Shown here: in pieces, positions 25,481 to 34,741 of the stretch
How the letters are laid out: each line of letters starts with the position of its first letter
Position numbering within the stretch: position 1 is the first letter of the stretch
Assembly: GCF_026163565.1 (NCBI RefSeq)
Contig: NZ_JAPDKN010000033.1
Coordinates: 1 to 64,000, forward strand
Direction: 5' to 3'
Source of the DNA: Chryseobacterium sp. YIM B08800
GTDB taxonomy: Bacteria > Bacteroidota > Bacteroidia > Flavobacteriales > Weeksellaceae
Length of the DNA stretch: 64,000 bases
Notes under the pieces: model-generated
The model's database searches: none
The model's input: the letters and a program-made list of their open reading frames with translations, nothing else
Told to the model about the DNA's origin: nothing
Position numbers and translations under genes: made by a program

Positions 25481-26566
25481 TTAATAATTATCTTCTTCTC
25501 CTTTCATTTTTTCGGCGTTTTCAGCCATGATTACAGAGTCTATCATTTCAGCAATGTCCCCATTCATGTACGCATCAAGATTGTACATTGATTTGTTGAT
25601 TCTGTGATCGGTAACTCTTCCTTGCGGATAATTGTAAGTTTTAATTTTTGCAGAACGGTCACCTGTAGAAACCATAGATTTACGTTGTGCTGCAATGTCA
25701 CCCTGTACTTTTTGCAACTCAATGTCGTAAAGTTTTGTTCTCAACATTTCCATTGCCAATTCACGGTTAGCCAACTGCGAACGAGCCTGCTGACAAACAA
25801 CCACCATTCCTGAAGGTTTGTGCGTTAACTGTACTTTTGTTTCAACCTTGTTTACGTTCTGACCTCCTGCTCCACCTGAACGCGAAGTCTGCATTTCGAT
25901 ATCTGCAGGATTTAGTTCAAAATCTACTTCTTCAGCTTCCGGTAAAACCGCAATAGTGATTGCCGAAGTGTGAACTCTTCCCTGAGATTCGGTTTCAGGA
26001 ACACGTTGTACACGGTGAACTCCAGATTCGAACTTCATAATTCCGTAAACACCCTCGCCTTCCACTTTCATAATCAATTCTTTGTAGCCTTTCGCAGCTT
26101 CATTTGAATCGGTTACTTCGTGTCTCCAGCCTTTCGTCTTAAAATACATGGTGTACATTCTGTAGACATCTTCCACGAAAATTGCAGCTTCATCTCCACC
26201 GGTTCCGGCACGAAGCTCAACAATAACGTTTTTATCGTCTGCAGGATCTTTAGGAATCAAAAGAACCTTAAGCTCTTCTTCAAATCCCGGGATTTTCTCT
26301 AAAGCTTCGTTTTTTTCGATTTTTGCCAATTCTACAAAATCTTTATCTGAACCATCTGCAATGATTTCATCAGATTCTTCGATGGTATCTAAAGCTCCTT
26401 TATATAGATCGTAAACTCTTACAATTTTCCCCAAATCACTATATTCTTTGTTTAAAGAAGAATATCTTTTCTGGTCTGAAATGACATCAGGTTGAATAAT
26501 AAGATCGGCAACCTCATTATATCTCTGCTTTATCGCTTCTAATTTTGGAATTAATGATTTAGACAT
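25481..26566 (-). CDS. prfA: Peptide chain release factor 1
   Basis: RF1 reads UAA and UAG stop codons and triggers peptide release. The 361-aa protein carries the GGQ catalytic motif (234-236, in [14 protein letters not shown]) and the long N-terminal domain. Normal length; monocistronic with its own terminator. Confidence 0.97.
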   Translation of the reverse strand: MSKSLIPKLEAIKQRYNEVADLIIQPDVISDQKRYSSLNKEYSDLGKIVRVYDLYKGALDTIEESDEIIADGSDKDFVELAKIEKNEALEKIPGFEEELKVLLIPKDPADDKNVIVELRAGTGGDEAAIFVEDVYRMYTMYFKTKGWRHEVTDSNEAAKGYKELIMKVEGEGVYGIMKFESGVHRVQRVPETESQGRVHTSAITIAVLPEAEEVDFELNPADIEMQTSRSGGAGGQNVNKVETKVQLTHKPSGMVVVCQQARSQLANRELAMEMLRTKLYDIELQKVQGDIAAQRKSMVSTGDRSAKIKTYNYPQGRVTDHRINKSMYNLDAYMNGDIAEMIDSVIMAENAEKMKGEEDNY

Positions 26567-26612
26567 ATTAAAAATTTAGTTTGCAAAGATACGGAATTGA
26601 CAACGAAGAACA

Positions 26613-26640
26613 AAAGCCCATTTTCATGAGCTTTGATTTA
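26613..26640 (-). terminator. Probable terminator of the 26680-27444 lipoprotein gene
   Basis: On the minus strand AAAGCTCA pairs with TGGGCTTT (one G-U pair) with a short loop and a U-rich tail. Confidence 0.55.
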
Positions 26641-26679
26641 TATTTTATTTTGGATTAAAAAAAGAATTTTCGCAGTAGA

Positions 26680-27444
26680 TTACTTATCAAATTCCATTTG
26701 TTTATTGCTTTTTTTGATGTCTTCTTTTAAATCTTCTTTACTTTCCATCACATCTTTTATGTTTCTGATAACAAAATACTGTGGGCTCATTACCGCATAT
26801 AATTTGAATAAAGTTGCGGGAATAACTTTTGTTTTATAGGTAAGATTTCCAGATACAGTAACGCTTTCTGAAGATCTTGTTTGTACCGTTTCCGGGAAAT
26901 CCTGATTAAGACCAAAATCCCAGTCTTTTTCGATAAACTTAACTTGTTTATAATACTTCATAAAATTTCCTCTATCTCCTAATCTTTTATTCATATCAAG
27001 CGCTTTTTTAAGTTTTGCGTCTGAAATATTTTCTAAAGAATCTGTTTTAGAATAATAAATCATACTGTCTATCACTACAAAATGATGCCCTGCTGTGAAA
27101 TCTAAATTGGCATTATAATTTGAAGAAAACTCGGTATCTGAACCATAAGGTTGGCTCATTACCACAAAATCTTCATTATTAAGATTTAAAATTCCTCCTT
27201 TACTTGATATTACCTGTTTAAATTCTTTTCCGTTATTAAGTTTAAAAGTATGACCTCCTTCTGTGATAGTAATTGAGGTACTTGTAGAATCTTCAGAAAG
27301 TTTAAACTTAAATTTATCATCAACCAGCAATGTTCCTTTCTGTGTTGCGGGGTCATAGCTTACATCAACCGCAACCGAAGCTTTATGACAGGAAATCATC
27401 GTTATTGCTAAAATTAGTAACTGAATAGTAGTTTTGAATTTCAT
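26680..27444 (-). CDS. Lipoprotein of unknown function
   Basis: This 254-aa protein has a lipoprotein signal peptide with lipobox MISC (Cys19). The mature part begins with beta-rich repeats (YDPATQKGTLLVDDKF) and ends in a Lys/Glu-rich helix. I recognise no family. It is divergent from the next gene. Confidence 0.75.
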   Translation of the reverse strand: MKFKTTIQLLILAITMISCHKASVAVDVSYDPATQKGTLLVDDKFKFKLSEDSTSTSITITEGGHTFKLNNGKEFKQVISSKGGILNLNNEDFVVMSQPYGSDTEFSSNYNANLDFTAGHHFVVIDSMIYYSKTDSLENISDAKLKKALDMNKRLGDRGNFMKYYKQVKFIEKDWDFGLNQDFPETVQTRSSESVTVSGNLTYKTKVIPATLFKLYAVMSPQYFVIRNIKDVMESKEDLKEDIKKSNKQMEFDK

Positions 27445-27508
27445 AAGGTTATTTTTTTTATAAACATAGCTAAAAATTTTTATATTGCGACACTAATAAT
27501 ATTGAACC

Positions 27509-28504
27509 ATGAGTATTGTTTTCGGACACAACAACTTTGTCATTAAGAGGTTATCGCCAAAAGAACTGGGATTGGAAAATAATCCTGAGATGAAAAATGC
27601 GGAGATACAGCTTATTCAGAAATATGTGCATCTTTATTTTATTCCGGTTTTCCCAATTGGGCAAGAGTGGATTTTAAGAAAAGACGGAAAATCTTATCAT
27701 CTGATTAATAATTTGCAACATCAGCTTCTTTATAAATACCCATCAAGAGTTCATATTGGAGCTTTTGCTCTTCCGATTATTCTGATTTTGGGAGTTTTGG
27801 GTTACACTGGTTATGAAAAAATTTCACAATATCAATCAGAAAGAAGATATGCTGCAGAAATAGAAAACAAAGCTGTATTATTAACCAAACAGCTTGATTC
27901 TATAGACAATAAAAACAGTGTGATTATGTCTTTTGAAAACGATAATTATAGTGAAGACAATTATGCCGTTTTAAAAAGAGAAGGTGACAAATTTTTATTA
28001 CAAAAAGTGAATGAAGAAACTGAGATGAATATTCCTCATTCTATCAGCTATTATCTTGCTTCTAAAGATGAAGAAAATACCAATGACAGCATTTGGGTAA
28101 CCAAACAGGAAATTAAAAACAGTATTGCATCAAAAAGCCCGTTTTCAAAAAAAATGATTAATGCTTTGGGAAAAAAATTAATGCTATCTGATGTTTATAT
28201 TATTAAAGATGCCTATTTTAAAGAAGATACACCGGAAGAAGCAAAAAGCTCATTATACAGCGAGTATATAAATTACGGTAAAAATTCGGTAATTGACAGC
28301 CTTGTCCCGTCCAACAAATCTGAAGACTGGAAACTTTCAAAAACAAAAGCAGTTAACTTCAAGGATAGATTTGCCATAAAAACAGGAAGCAGAAATTCTG
28401 CAATTCTTTATTATCATACTGTCCCAGATAATAGTAAACATAGCGTAAAAATTACGAATCATACTATTGAAAATAAGGAAGACCAATATTCTTACAATTA
28501 TTAA
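27509..28504 (+). CDS. Single-pass membrane protein of unknown function
   Basis: This 331-aa protein has an N-terminal cytoplasmic part with YVHLYFIPVFPIGQEW. That pattern is shared with small zinc-ribbon membrane proteins, but the Cys residues of the ribbon are absent here. A membrane segment (82-102) and a charged C-terminal domain of about 225 residues follow. No function can be assigned. Confidence 0.7.
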   Translation: MSIVFGHNNFVIKRLSPKELGLENNPEMKNAEIQLIQKYVHLYFIPVFPIGQEWILRKDGKSYHLINNLQHQLLYKYPSRVHIGAFALPIILILGVLGYTGYEKISQYQSERRYAAEIENKAVLLTKQLDSIDNKNSVIMSFENDNYSEDNYAVLKREGDKFLLQKVNEETEMNIPHSISYYLASKDEENTNDSIWVTKQEIKNSIASKSPFSKKMINALGKKLMLSDVYIIKDAYFKEDTPEEAKSSLYSEYINYGKNSVIDSLVPSNKSEDWKLSKTKAVNFKDRFAIKTGSRNSAILYYHTVPDNSKHSVKITNHTIENKEDQYSYNY

Positions 28505-28507
28505 AAG

Positions 28508-28548
28508 ATCAAAGCTCATGCAAACACATGAGCTTTGATTTTTATTTT
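28508..28548. terminator. Strong terminator between convergent genes
   Basis: A perfect 13-bp stem (ATCAAAGCTCATG / CATGAGCTTTGAT) with a six-base loop is followed by T-rich sequence on the plus strand. It probably serves both directions. Confidence 0.88.
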
Positions 28549-28571
28549 TCAATCCGAATAGAGAATAAATT

Positions 28572-30875
28572 TTAGTTTTTTCCTCTGTTATCCTTTACTT
28601 CCTGAATTCTGTTTTCGAAATATTCTTTTCGTTCAGGATGTTTATTGGCTAAAGTATGGAATGCATTGATTGCCTTAGTGTACAATTTCTGCTCAATATA
28701 CAAATTAGCCAGAGTCTCGGTCATCAAGTGAGAAATATCGTCTGTTTTTTCTTTTACAACGAAATTTACCTCATCTTTTAACTGACTGATTTTAGGATTG
28801 TTTTCTATAAAAGATTCAATCGCTTTGTTTTTAATCTCTGTTTTTACTTTTTCAATTTCTTCCGTTCTGTCAATTTTCAGCCAACTTTGCCAAGTATTGA
28901 TAAAACCAGGAACATTACTGTCTAAAAGAGTTTGCTTTTCTTCTTGTAAAGGTAATTCTTCAACTTTTTCTTGTGGAAAATCCTGTTGTTTTTCTTCCTC
29001 TTTTTTGATTGCCAAACTAGAAATATCTGCTCCAAAGAAAGAAACATTCATTACACGAACTTCTTCTTTTTCAGCAGAATCAGCAATTTCGGGTTCTGGA
29101 TTTTCAACTTCATTTACAACTTCCTCAGAAATGTTTTCTGCAACAGTTTCTAATTTTTCTTCTTCTAAAATAATCTCTTCCAAAACTTCTTTTACTTCTT
29201 CAGGCTTTTCTTCCTGTACAGTTTCTATTTCTATTTTTTTGCTGAATGAATCGGGGGTATGAGATTCAATACTCATCGGTTTCCAGCCCGAATTTTCTTC
29301 TTTTACCTCTTCTAAAACAGGAGTTTCATTTTTTTCTTCTGAAACTTCTTCATGAGCAGCTTCTGTCTTTTCCTCAGCTTCAATTTCATTTGAAACAACA
29401 AAATCCTGGGTTTCAGCAAAACTTATTTCTCTTCCGCTTTCCTCTTCCGGCTCGTTTGCTTTTGCTTCAGATTCTTTTTTCTGAGCAGCTTTCATCTTTT
29501 TCTCAACTTCTTCAATCAGACGTCGCATTTCGTCTTCATGCTTATTGATAGTAGATTTTGGAGTCTCTGCGGGATTTATTTGCTCTGAAATGGGAGCTTC
29601 AATTTTAACTTCCGGTAAGAAAGCGTCTGTTCCGTGAAAACTTAATTCCGATTCATCATTGATTTTTTCTGAAACATCTTTAGAATCAATTTCATCTTCA
29701 TTGATAATCACTTTCGGATTTAAAGCTTCAACAACCTCTTCATTTTCATTATGTTTCTCTAAATTCTCACTATCAATAGATTCTTCTGTCTGAACTTCAG
29801 CTTCAGGTTCGAAAGATTCTACTTCAAGGAAGCTTACTTCAGATTCATCATTGATTTTTTCTGCAACTTTTTCAGAATCAATTGAATCTTCACTGATAAT
29901 CACTTCCGATTTTGCAGCTTCTAAAACATTCTCTGTATCAATACTTCCCTCTACATTCCCACTATCAATAGATTCTTCTGCCTGAACTTCTGCTTCAGGT
30001 TCAAAAGATTCTACTTCAAGGAAGCTCACTTCAGATTCATCATTGACTTTTTCTACAATTTTTTCAGAATCAATTGCGTCTTCACTGATAACTACTTCAG
30101 ATTTTGCAGCTTCTAATACATTTTCTGTATCAATATTTTCTGTTGAATTTTCATTTTCAACAGATTCTTCTTTAGAAGTTTCTGTTTCAGGTTTTGCAAA
30201 TTCTGCTTCAATAATGTTAACTTCAGTTTCTGAATTATTTTCAGAATTAATTACATTTTCATGAATATTTTCATTAGAAACTTCTACCGGAGGATTATCT
30301 TCTGTAGTTTTTTCTGCTTCAACAGTACGTTTAATCGGGAAAGAAGATTTTTGGGTAACAATTACTCCAGATTCCAATGTAGATTCCAAATCGATGGTAT
30401 CTGCATTTTTTTCTTCAAGATAATTTTCTTCACCTTCAAATAAAATTCTGTTACGCTCACCGTTAACAACCACATGCTTGATTTCAGCTTTTGGAGTTGC
30501 CAAATTTTCTGAAGCTGTTTTATAATCGTGTTTCGGGAACGTTTTTTTCTCTTTTACCCACCAAAAAGGTTCTTTGGTATTCTGAGGTTTATCAGCAGTA
30601 ACCTGGGGTTCTTTTTCTAAAGTTTCAGTTTTTCTCTGTTGAATTTTTCCGTTAATCAACTGATACAGAATTTTCTTATCTGTAGTATACGCAGCGGTTA
30701 CTGACAATTCTTTCTGATAATTTTCTTTGTCAAAAAGATGAACACCATACAAATGCAAAGCTCGTATGTTTTGAATATAAGGGAAAGAATTAATTTCTTC
30801 TTTCAAAAGATGCAGATCTTCTGACTGTATGTTTTTCGGATTTTTTAATAATTCTAAAACTCTAGTATTCATCAT
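28572..30875 (-). CDS. Large acidic repeat protein of unknown function at the end of the miaB-lptE operon
   Basis: The protein has 767 aa. The N-terminal about 85 residues are folded in style (ELLKNPKNIQSEDLHLLKEEI). The middle (about 150-620) is extremely Glu/Ser-rich and probably disordered, and contains three 64-residue repeats (about 241-304, 305-368, 369-432). The C-terminus (about 700-767) is TPR-like, with LYIEQKLYTKAINAFHTLANKHPE. No signal peptide is visible, so it is likely cytoplasmic or peripheral. It directly follows lptE (one base gap) in an operon whose order is typical of Flavobacteriia. It may act in envelope assembly; that is inference. Confidence 0.75.
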   Translation of the reverse strand: MMNTRVLELLKNPKNIQSEDLHLLKEEINSFPYIQNIRALHLYGVHLFDKENYQKELSVTAAYTTDKKILYQLINGKIQQRKTETLEKEPQVTADKPQNTKEPFWWVKEKKTFPKHDYKTASENLATPKAEIKHVVVNGERNRILFEGEENYLEEKNADTIDLESTLESGVIVTQKSSFPIKRTVEAEKTTEDNPPVEVSNENIHENVINSENNSETEVNIIEAEFAKPETETSKEESVENENSTENIDTENVLEAAKSEVVISEDAIDSEKIVEKVNDESEVSFLEVESFEPEAEVQAEESIDSGNVEGSIDTENVLEAAKSEVIISEDSIDSEKVAEKINDESEVSFLEVESFEPEAEVQTEESIDSENLEKHNENEEVVEALNPKVIINEDEIDSKDVSEKINDESELSFHGTDAFLPEVKIEAPISEQINPAETPKSTINKHEDEMRRLIEEVEKKMKAAQKKESEAKANEPEEESGREISFAETQDFVVSNEIEAEEKTEAAHEEVSEEKNETPVLEEVKEENSGWKPMSIESHTPDSFSKKIEIETVQEEKPEEVKEVLEEIILEEEKLETVAENISEEVVNEVENPEPEIADSAEKEEVRVMNVSFFGADISSLAIKKEEEKQQDFPQEKVEELPLQEEKQTLLDSNVPGFINTWQSWLKIDRTEEIEKVKTEIKNKAIESFIENNPKISQLKDEVNFVVKEKTDDISHLMTETLANLYIEQKLYTKAINAFHTLANKHPERKEYFENRIQEVKDNRGKN
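29580..30155 (-). repeat. Three tandem 64-codon repeats inside the acidic protein gene
   Basis: The units share ENVLEAAKSEV, DSEKVAEKINDESEVSFLEV and EPEAEVQ. The first two are nearly identical and the third is diverged. Confidence 0.8.
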
Positions 30876-30876
30876 A

Positions 30877-31401
30877 TTACCAGTTCGCTACAATGTCGTT
30901 AAATATTTTGTTGATAATTCTATCCGTAACAAGCTTTACCTGAGAAGTTTCTATCTGACTTTGAGAAAGATTACTGTTGAATACTGCTTCATCAGAGAAA
31001 TTCTTATCAAAACTCAATTCTGGGTGCAGCTTGTTTTCGTAACGAACTTTCACCGTAATTGTCAATTTATTCTGAGATTCCTGAATCGTTCCACCTGCGC
31101 TTGTCTGCTGTGTTGTAGAGCTGATCGTGGTTGGAGAAATTGAATAATCTGTAATTTCACCTTCAATCAAAATATCCGGATTTTGTTTTGTTCCTTTCAG
31201 AGTGGTACGCTGCAAAAATCTGTTTTGAATATCTGTAGAAAACTGCTGCGCCAAAGTAGGGTTTACTAACGCCGCATTGTTGGGAAACTCATTGATCTGT
31301 ACAGTCTTTTCATCCGTAAGAGATGATCCTGTAAAAGAATAGCAAGAGTTTAAAAATCCTACAGATATGATTAAAAGGAAAAGATTTTTCAACTGATTCA
31401 T
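30877..31401 (-). CDS. lptE: LptE family LPS-assembly lipoprotein
   Basis: LptE is the lipoprotein plug of the LptD translocon, which places lipopolysaccharide in the outer leaflet. The 174-aa protein has lipobox LNSC (Cys20) followed by YSFTGSSL, then the alternating beta pattern and C-terminal helix of the family (QVKLVTDRIINKIFNDI). Position after the sigma-54 activator and membrane protein matches Flavobacteriia. The call rests on the N-terminal motif and synteny. Confidence 0.85.
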   Translation of the reverse strand: MNQLKNLFLLIISVGFLNSCYSFTGSSLTDEKTVQINEFPNNAALVNPTLAQQFSTDIQNRFLQRTTLKGTKQNPDILIEGEITDYSISPTTISSTTQQTSAGGTIQESQNKLTITVKVRYENKLHPELSFDKNFSDEAVFNSNLSQSQIETSQVKLVTDRIINKIFNDIVANW

Positions 31402-31414
31402 TTTTTAAATAATT

Positions 31415-32122
31415 TTAATATTTTTCTGTAATACCGATTTCGGTAATTTCGTCGTATTCAATTTGTTGAATGGCATCGTCAAATGCAAAATAATTTGCAG
31501 TGTACATAAATGGCAATGTTAGGAAAATCCCGATTCCGCAAGCTATGGCACCAATCTGAGATAAAATACAGATTACAAAAGAGAACAAGAAAATATTTAA
31601 AAGATTTCCTTTAGTCATTACTTTTGAAATATTCCAAGCCGTTTTAATGTCTGTAACTCCTTTAAAAGTAATTAAGGCAGGAATATAACATCCCTTCAAA
31701 GCAAAATATAGAATTACAACAAACATTATAAACATATATGGGAACATTAAAATAGGCCCCATTACGCTTGGCTCGTCACTACCATAAGATGCAGCACCTC
31801 CTATTACTAAAATAAAAATCATCGGAATGTAAAGAACAATCATCCCACCAAAAATAATTAATTGGAGAATTAAATATGGCATAAAATCTTTAAAATCAAA
31901 AATCTCACCTGCACTTGCTGGCTGATTTTTAGAAAGTTTTCTAAGATATTTATAGTAATTACCAACTGCCAAAAGACCGCAAAGCGGAATAATTGTCATT
32001 AAGAAAGTGACTAAAAAGCCTACGAAAACTCCTCCAAAGTCTTTCTTTAAAAGTTCAAGGCCTTTGTTAATGTACTCGCCAAATTTAAAATTGATTGGTT
32101 TCGGTGTTAAATTTACATTCAT
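31415..32122 (-). CDS. Multi-pass membrane protein of unknown function
   Basis: This 235-aa protein has about five to six hydrophobic segments (around residues 32-52, 84-108, 122-146 and 178-205) and short polar ends. An N-terminal amphipathic segment (INFKFGEYINKGLELLKKDF) resembles that of DUF4013-type proteins. It lies 13 bp from lptE and 15 bp from the activator gene, so it is part of the operon. Function unknown. Confidence 0.7.
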   Translation of the reverse strand: MNVNLTPKPINFKFGEYINKGLELLKKDFGGVFVGFLVTFLMTIIPLCGLLAVGNYYKYLRKLSKNQPASAGEIFDFKDFMPYLILQLIIFGGMIVLYIPMIFILVIGGAASYGSDEPSVMGPILMFPYMFIMFVVILYFALKGCYIPALITFKGVTDIKTAWNISKVMTKGNLLNIFLFSFVICILSQIGAIACGIGIFLTLPFMYTANYFAFDDAIQQIEYDEITEIGITEKY

Positions 32123-32137
32123 GATTTTAGGTGTTGT

Positions 32138-33424
32138 TTATTCTTCTAAGTTATATTGTTTTATTTTCCTGTATAAAGTTCTCTGAGAAATACCCAACTC
32201 ATCTGCCGCTCTGTTTCTTCTTCCGTTGTGCTTTTCTAAAGCTTTCACGATCAAATCTTTTTCATTATTCTGAAGAGATAGAGATTCCGGTCTGTTTTCT
32301 TCCACTTCAATGTCTTCAAAATCTTCGTAAGTATCATCAGAATTTGAAATAATTGTAGGGTTTTGAACACTCTGATTACTGTTGTTATTTTCAAAATACA
32401 GCAATGAATTGGCATTTGCAGTTTGCTGAGGTTCAGGCGTATAAATTCTGCTTATCAAATTTTTCTCCTGATTACTCAAATCTGCAGTTCCCCGATTCTT
32501 AATGAGTTCCGAAGTTAAGGATTTTAAATCATTAATATCATTCCTCATATCGAAGAGAATTTTATACATAATTTCTCTCTCGTTGCCAAAATCGGTCTGT
32601 TTTTGTCCGCTTGGCTGGTTCACAACCATTGGCAAATGAGCATCCATCGGAATATATTCTGCCAGTTTTGCAACCGAAATATTTCTATCACGCTCTACAA
32701 CGGTCATTTGCTCAACCAAATTTCTTAGTTGACGCACATTCCCCGGAAAAGTATAATTTTCGATGTAATGTACCGCACTTGGGTCTAATTCAAGTTCCGG
32801 CATTCTGTATTTTTCGGCAAAATCGATGGCAAATTTTCTGAAAAGCAAATGAATATCGCCTTTTCTTTCTCTCAAAGCAGGCATATCAATCTGCACCGTA
32901 TTGAGACGATAAAACAAATCTTCACGGAATCTTCCGTCCTGAATTGCTTTCATCATATTCACATTCGTAGCAGCAACGATTCTTACATTGGTTTTCTGTA
33001 CCTGTGAAGAACCTACCTTCATAAATTCGCCGCTTTCCAAAACTCTTAACAGACGAACCTGCGTCTGCAAAGGCAATTCACCAACTTCATCAAGGAAAAT
33101 CGTTCCGCCATCTGCCACTTCAAAATATCCTTTTCTAGTTGCAGTTGCTCCTGTAAAAGCTCCTTTTTCGTGCCCGAAAAGTTCGGAATCGATGGTTCCT
33201 TCGGGAATTGCACCACAGTTAACGACAATATAAGGTTGATGTTTTCTTTTAGATTCTGAATGAATGATTTTTGGGATAAATTCTTTCCCAACACCACTTT
33301 CTCCGACTACCAAAACGGAAATATCGGTGGGTGCTACCTGAATAGATTTTTCTAATGCTCGGTTTAAAGCCGGAAAATTTCCGATAATTCCGAAGCGGTT
33401 TTTTATATTTTGAAGCTCGTTCAT
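32138..33424 (-). CDS. Sigma-54-dependent transcriptional activator
   Basis: This AAA+ enhancer-binding protein of 429 aa has Walker A GESGVGKE (41-48), the sigma-54-contacting GAFTGA loop (88-93) and Walker B GGTIFLDE (106-113). A Gln/Asn-rich linker and a C-terminal Fis-type helix-turn-helix (NRAADELGISQRTLYRKI) follow. There is no receiver or GAF domain in front, so it is not a classic response regulator. The intact GAFTGA implies it activates RpoN promoters. I start at MNELQNIK, 33424; the longer reading overlaps the upstream gene. Confidence 0.92.
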   Translation of the reverse strand: MNELQNIKNRFGIIGNFPALNRALEKSIQVAPTDISVLVVGESGVGKEFIPKIIHSESKRKHQPYIVVNCGAIPEGTIDSELFGHEKGAFTGATATRKGYFEVADGGTIFLDEVGELPLQTQVRLLRVLESGEFMKVGSSQVQKTNVRIVAATNVNMMKAIQDGRFREDLFYRLNTVQIDMPALRERKGDIHLLFRKFAIDFAEKYRMPELELDPSAVHYIENYTFPGNVRQLRNLVEQMTVVERDRNISVAKLAEYIPMDAHLPMVVNQPSGQKQTDFGNEREIMYKILFDMRNDINDLKSLTSELIKNRGTADLSNQEKNLISRIYTPEPQQTANANSLLYFENNNSNQSVQNPTIISNSDDTYEDFEDIEVEENRPESLSLQNNEKDLIVKALEKHNGRRNRAADELGISQRTLYRKIKQYNLEE

Positions 33425-33449
33425 TTTTTTAGATTTTAAATTTAATTTT

Positions 33450-34250
33450 TTACAGCTCTTCAATCTGAGCTCTGTAAACTTTGTTATAGTGATGGGTGTA
33501 GCTGTCTTTCATTGCTTTGCCATCATCGTACATTGTTAATGCTAAATTTTTTAAATCTAAATAATCTTTATTTCTAATTTTTGAAATTTTACTTTTAAAA
33601 TATATATTTTCTGCAAATTCGTAAACTTTACTTTGCTTTTCGAAATTTTCTAAGGCTTTATCATATTTCCCAAGTTCAAAATAGGTAACTCCCAATTGAT
33701 AATGATCGTAAAAACCAACATTATGGTCTTTTTTGGCCAATTGGTTTTCAATAATTGAGATTGCTTTTTCTTTTTTTCCTAAAGCCGAATAACAGATCGC
33801 TTTTGCAATGTGTAGTTCGTAATCTCCATTAGCAGAATATCCCAAATAACCTGTAGGATAGATTTTTTCTAAAGCTTCAATATCTGCGATTGCTCCTTTA
33901 TAATCTCTAAGAAACTGATATTTGCACCAGCCTCTGTAGCCTAGATTTTTTTTCGGATCTAGTTCTACAGCCTTATCAATAAGCTTTTTCCAAGTTACAA
34001 AATCTCCTCTTTTTAGATAAGGAACAGATTTTTCGCTATAGGCATAATCAAAACCCGGACAAAGCTCAATGGCTTTATCAAAACTTTGTTGTGAAAAATT
34101 AAAACCCTGATATTCTGCGGCTTTATTAGAAATTCCACAAGCTTTTTTACAGTTTTCGTCTTCAAATACGTTACAGTTTACCTGAGCCGTAACATTGGTA
34201 TAAAGAATGACGAGTATAAAACTAAGGCAGTATTTCTGAAACTTTTCCAT
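33450..34250 (-). CDS. Secreted tetratricopeptide-repeat protein
   Basis: This 266-aa protein has a signal peptide (to about TNVTAQ) and TPR-like pairs of helices, e.g. YQLGVTYFELGKYDKALENFEKQ. The start overlaps the preceding gene by 29 bp, which indicates translational coupling. It is probably a periplasmic scaffold; no partner is known. Confidence 0.75.
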   Translation of the reverse strand: MEKFQKYCLSFILVILYTNVTAQVNCNVFEDENCKKACGISNKAAEYQGFNFSQQSFDKAIELCPGFDYAYSEKSVPYLKRGDFVTWKKLIDKAVELDPKKNLGYRGWCKYQFLRDYKGAIADIEALEKIYPTGYLGYSANGDYELHIAKAICYSALGKKEKAISIIENQLAKKDHNVGFYDHYQLGVTYFELGKYDKALENFEKQSKVYEFAENIYFKSKISKIRNKDYLDLKNLALTMYDDGKAMKDSYTHHYNKVYRAQIEEL

Positions 34251-34731
34251 ACTCAATTTTATACGTTATATATTGATAGTAATCAATCTTTTTATTATTG
34301 ATCTCTTTCACAATCCATCCATTCAAGGATTTTGTAAAATCTAAAAGCTGTGCTTCTAAATTTTTATCAACAGTTACTTCTTTGTAATCAAAATTCATTG
34401 CCTGAATTCTGAACAGCCCTGCTTTTCCTTCACAATTAACTAAAAATCTAACCGTTATATATCCATTTGAATTTTCATTTCCCTGAATTTTCAACGATTT
34501 CAATTTTTCTTCTATTGCGAGTTTTTCACCTTTATATTGAAACCCTTTAGAGTCATTATAATATTGAAAGCTAGAAGAAGCATTTTTATCACATATTTTA
34601 AAATTTATATCATCTTTTTGAGGATCAAAATCAATATCTCCTACTGATTTGTATTTATCCATATTTTTTTCACCCTGACAAGACATCAGAACAAAGAAAA
34701 AAACGGCAAAAAGATTTATAATTTTTATCAA
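34222..34731 (-). CDS. Lipoprotein with TonB-C-like domain
   Basis: This 169-aa protein has lipobox LMSC (Cys18). The C-terminal half, with NGYITVRFLVNCEGKAGLFRIQ and LNGWIVKEINNKKID, resembles the TonB C-terminal fold seen in several secreted proteins of this window. It lies 10 bp after miaB in the same operon. Function unknown. Confidence 0.7.
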   Translation of the reverse strand: MIKIINLFAVFFFVLMSCQGEKNMDKYKSVGDIDFDPQKDDINFKICDKNASSSFQYYNDSKGFQYKGEKLAIEEKLKSLKIQGNENSNGYITVRFLVNCEGKAGLFRIQAMNFDYKEVTVDKNLEAQLLDFTKSLNGWIVKEINNKKIDYYQYITYKIEYGKVSEILP

Positions 34732-34741
34732 TGTTTGAAAT

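Noticed and set aside
28798..29262. Long plus-strand ORF opposite the acidic repeat protein
   Set aside because: It is a Ser/Phe-rich mirror of Glu/Lys codons on the other strand, with no start context and no domain. The minus-strand gene has TPR and operon support.
29580..30155. CRISPR-like or transposon repeat
   Set aside because: The repeats are in frame, have no spacers or terminal inverted repeats, and encode a repeated protein segment.
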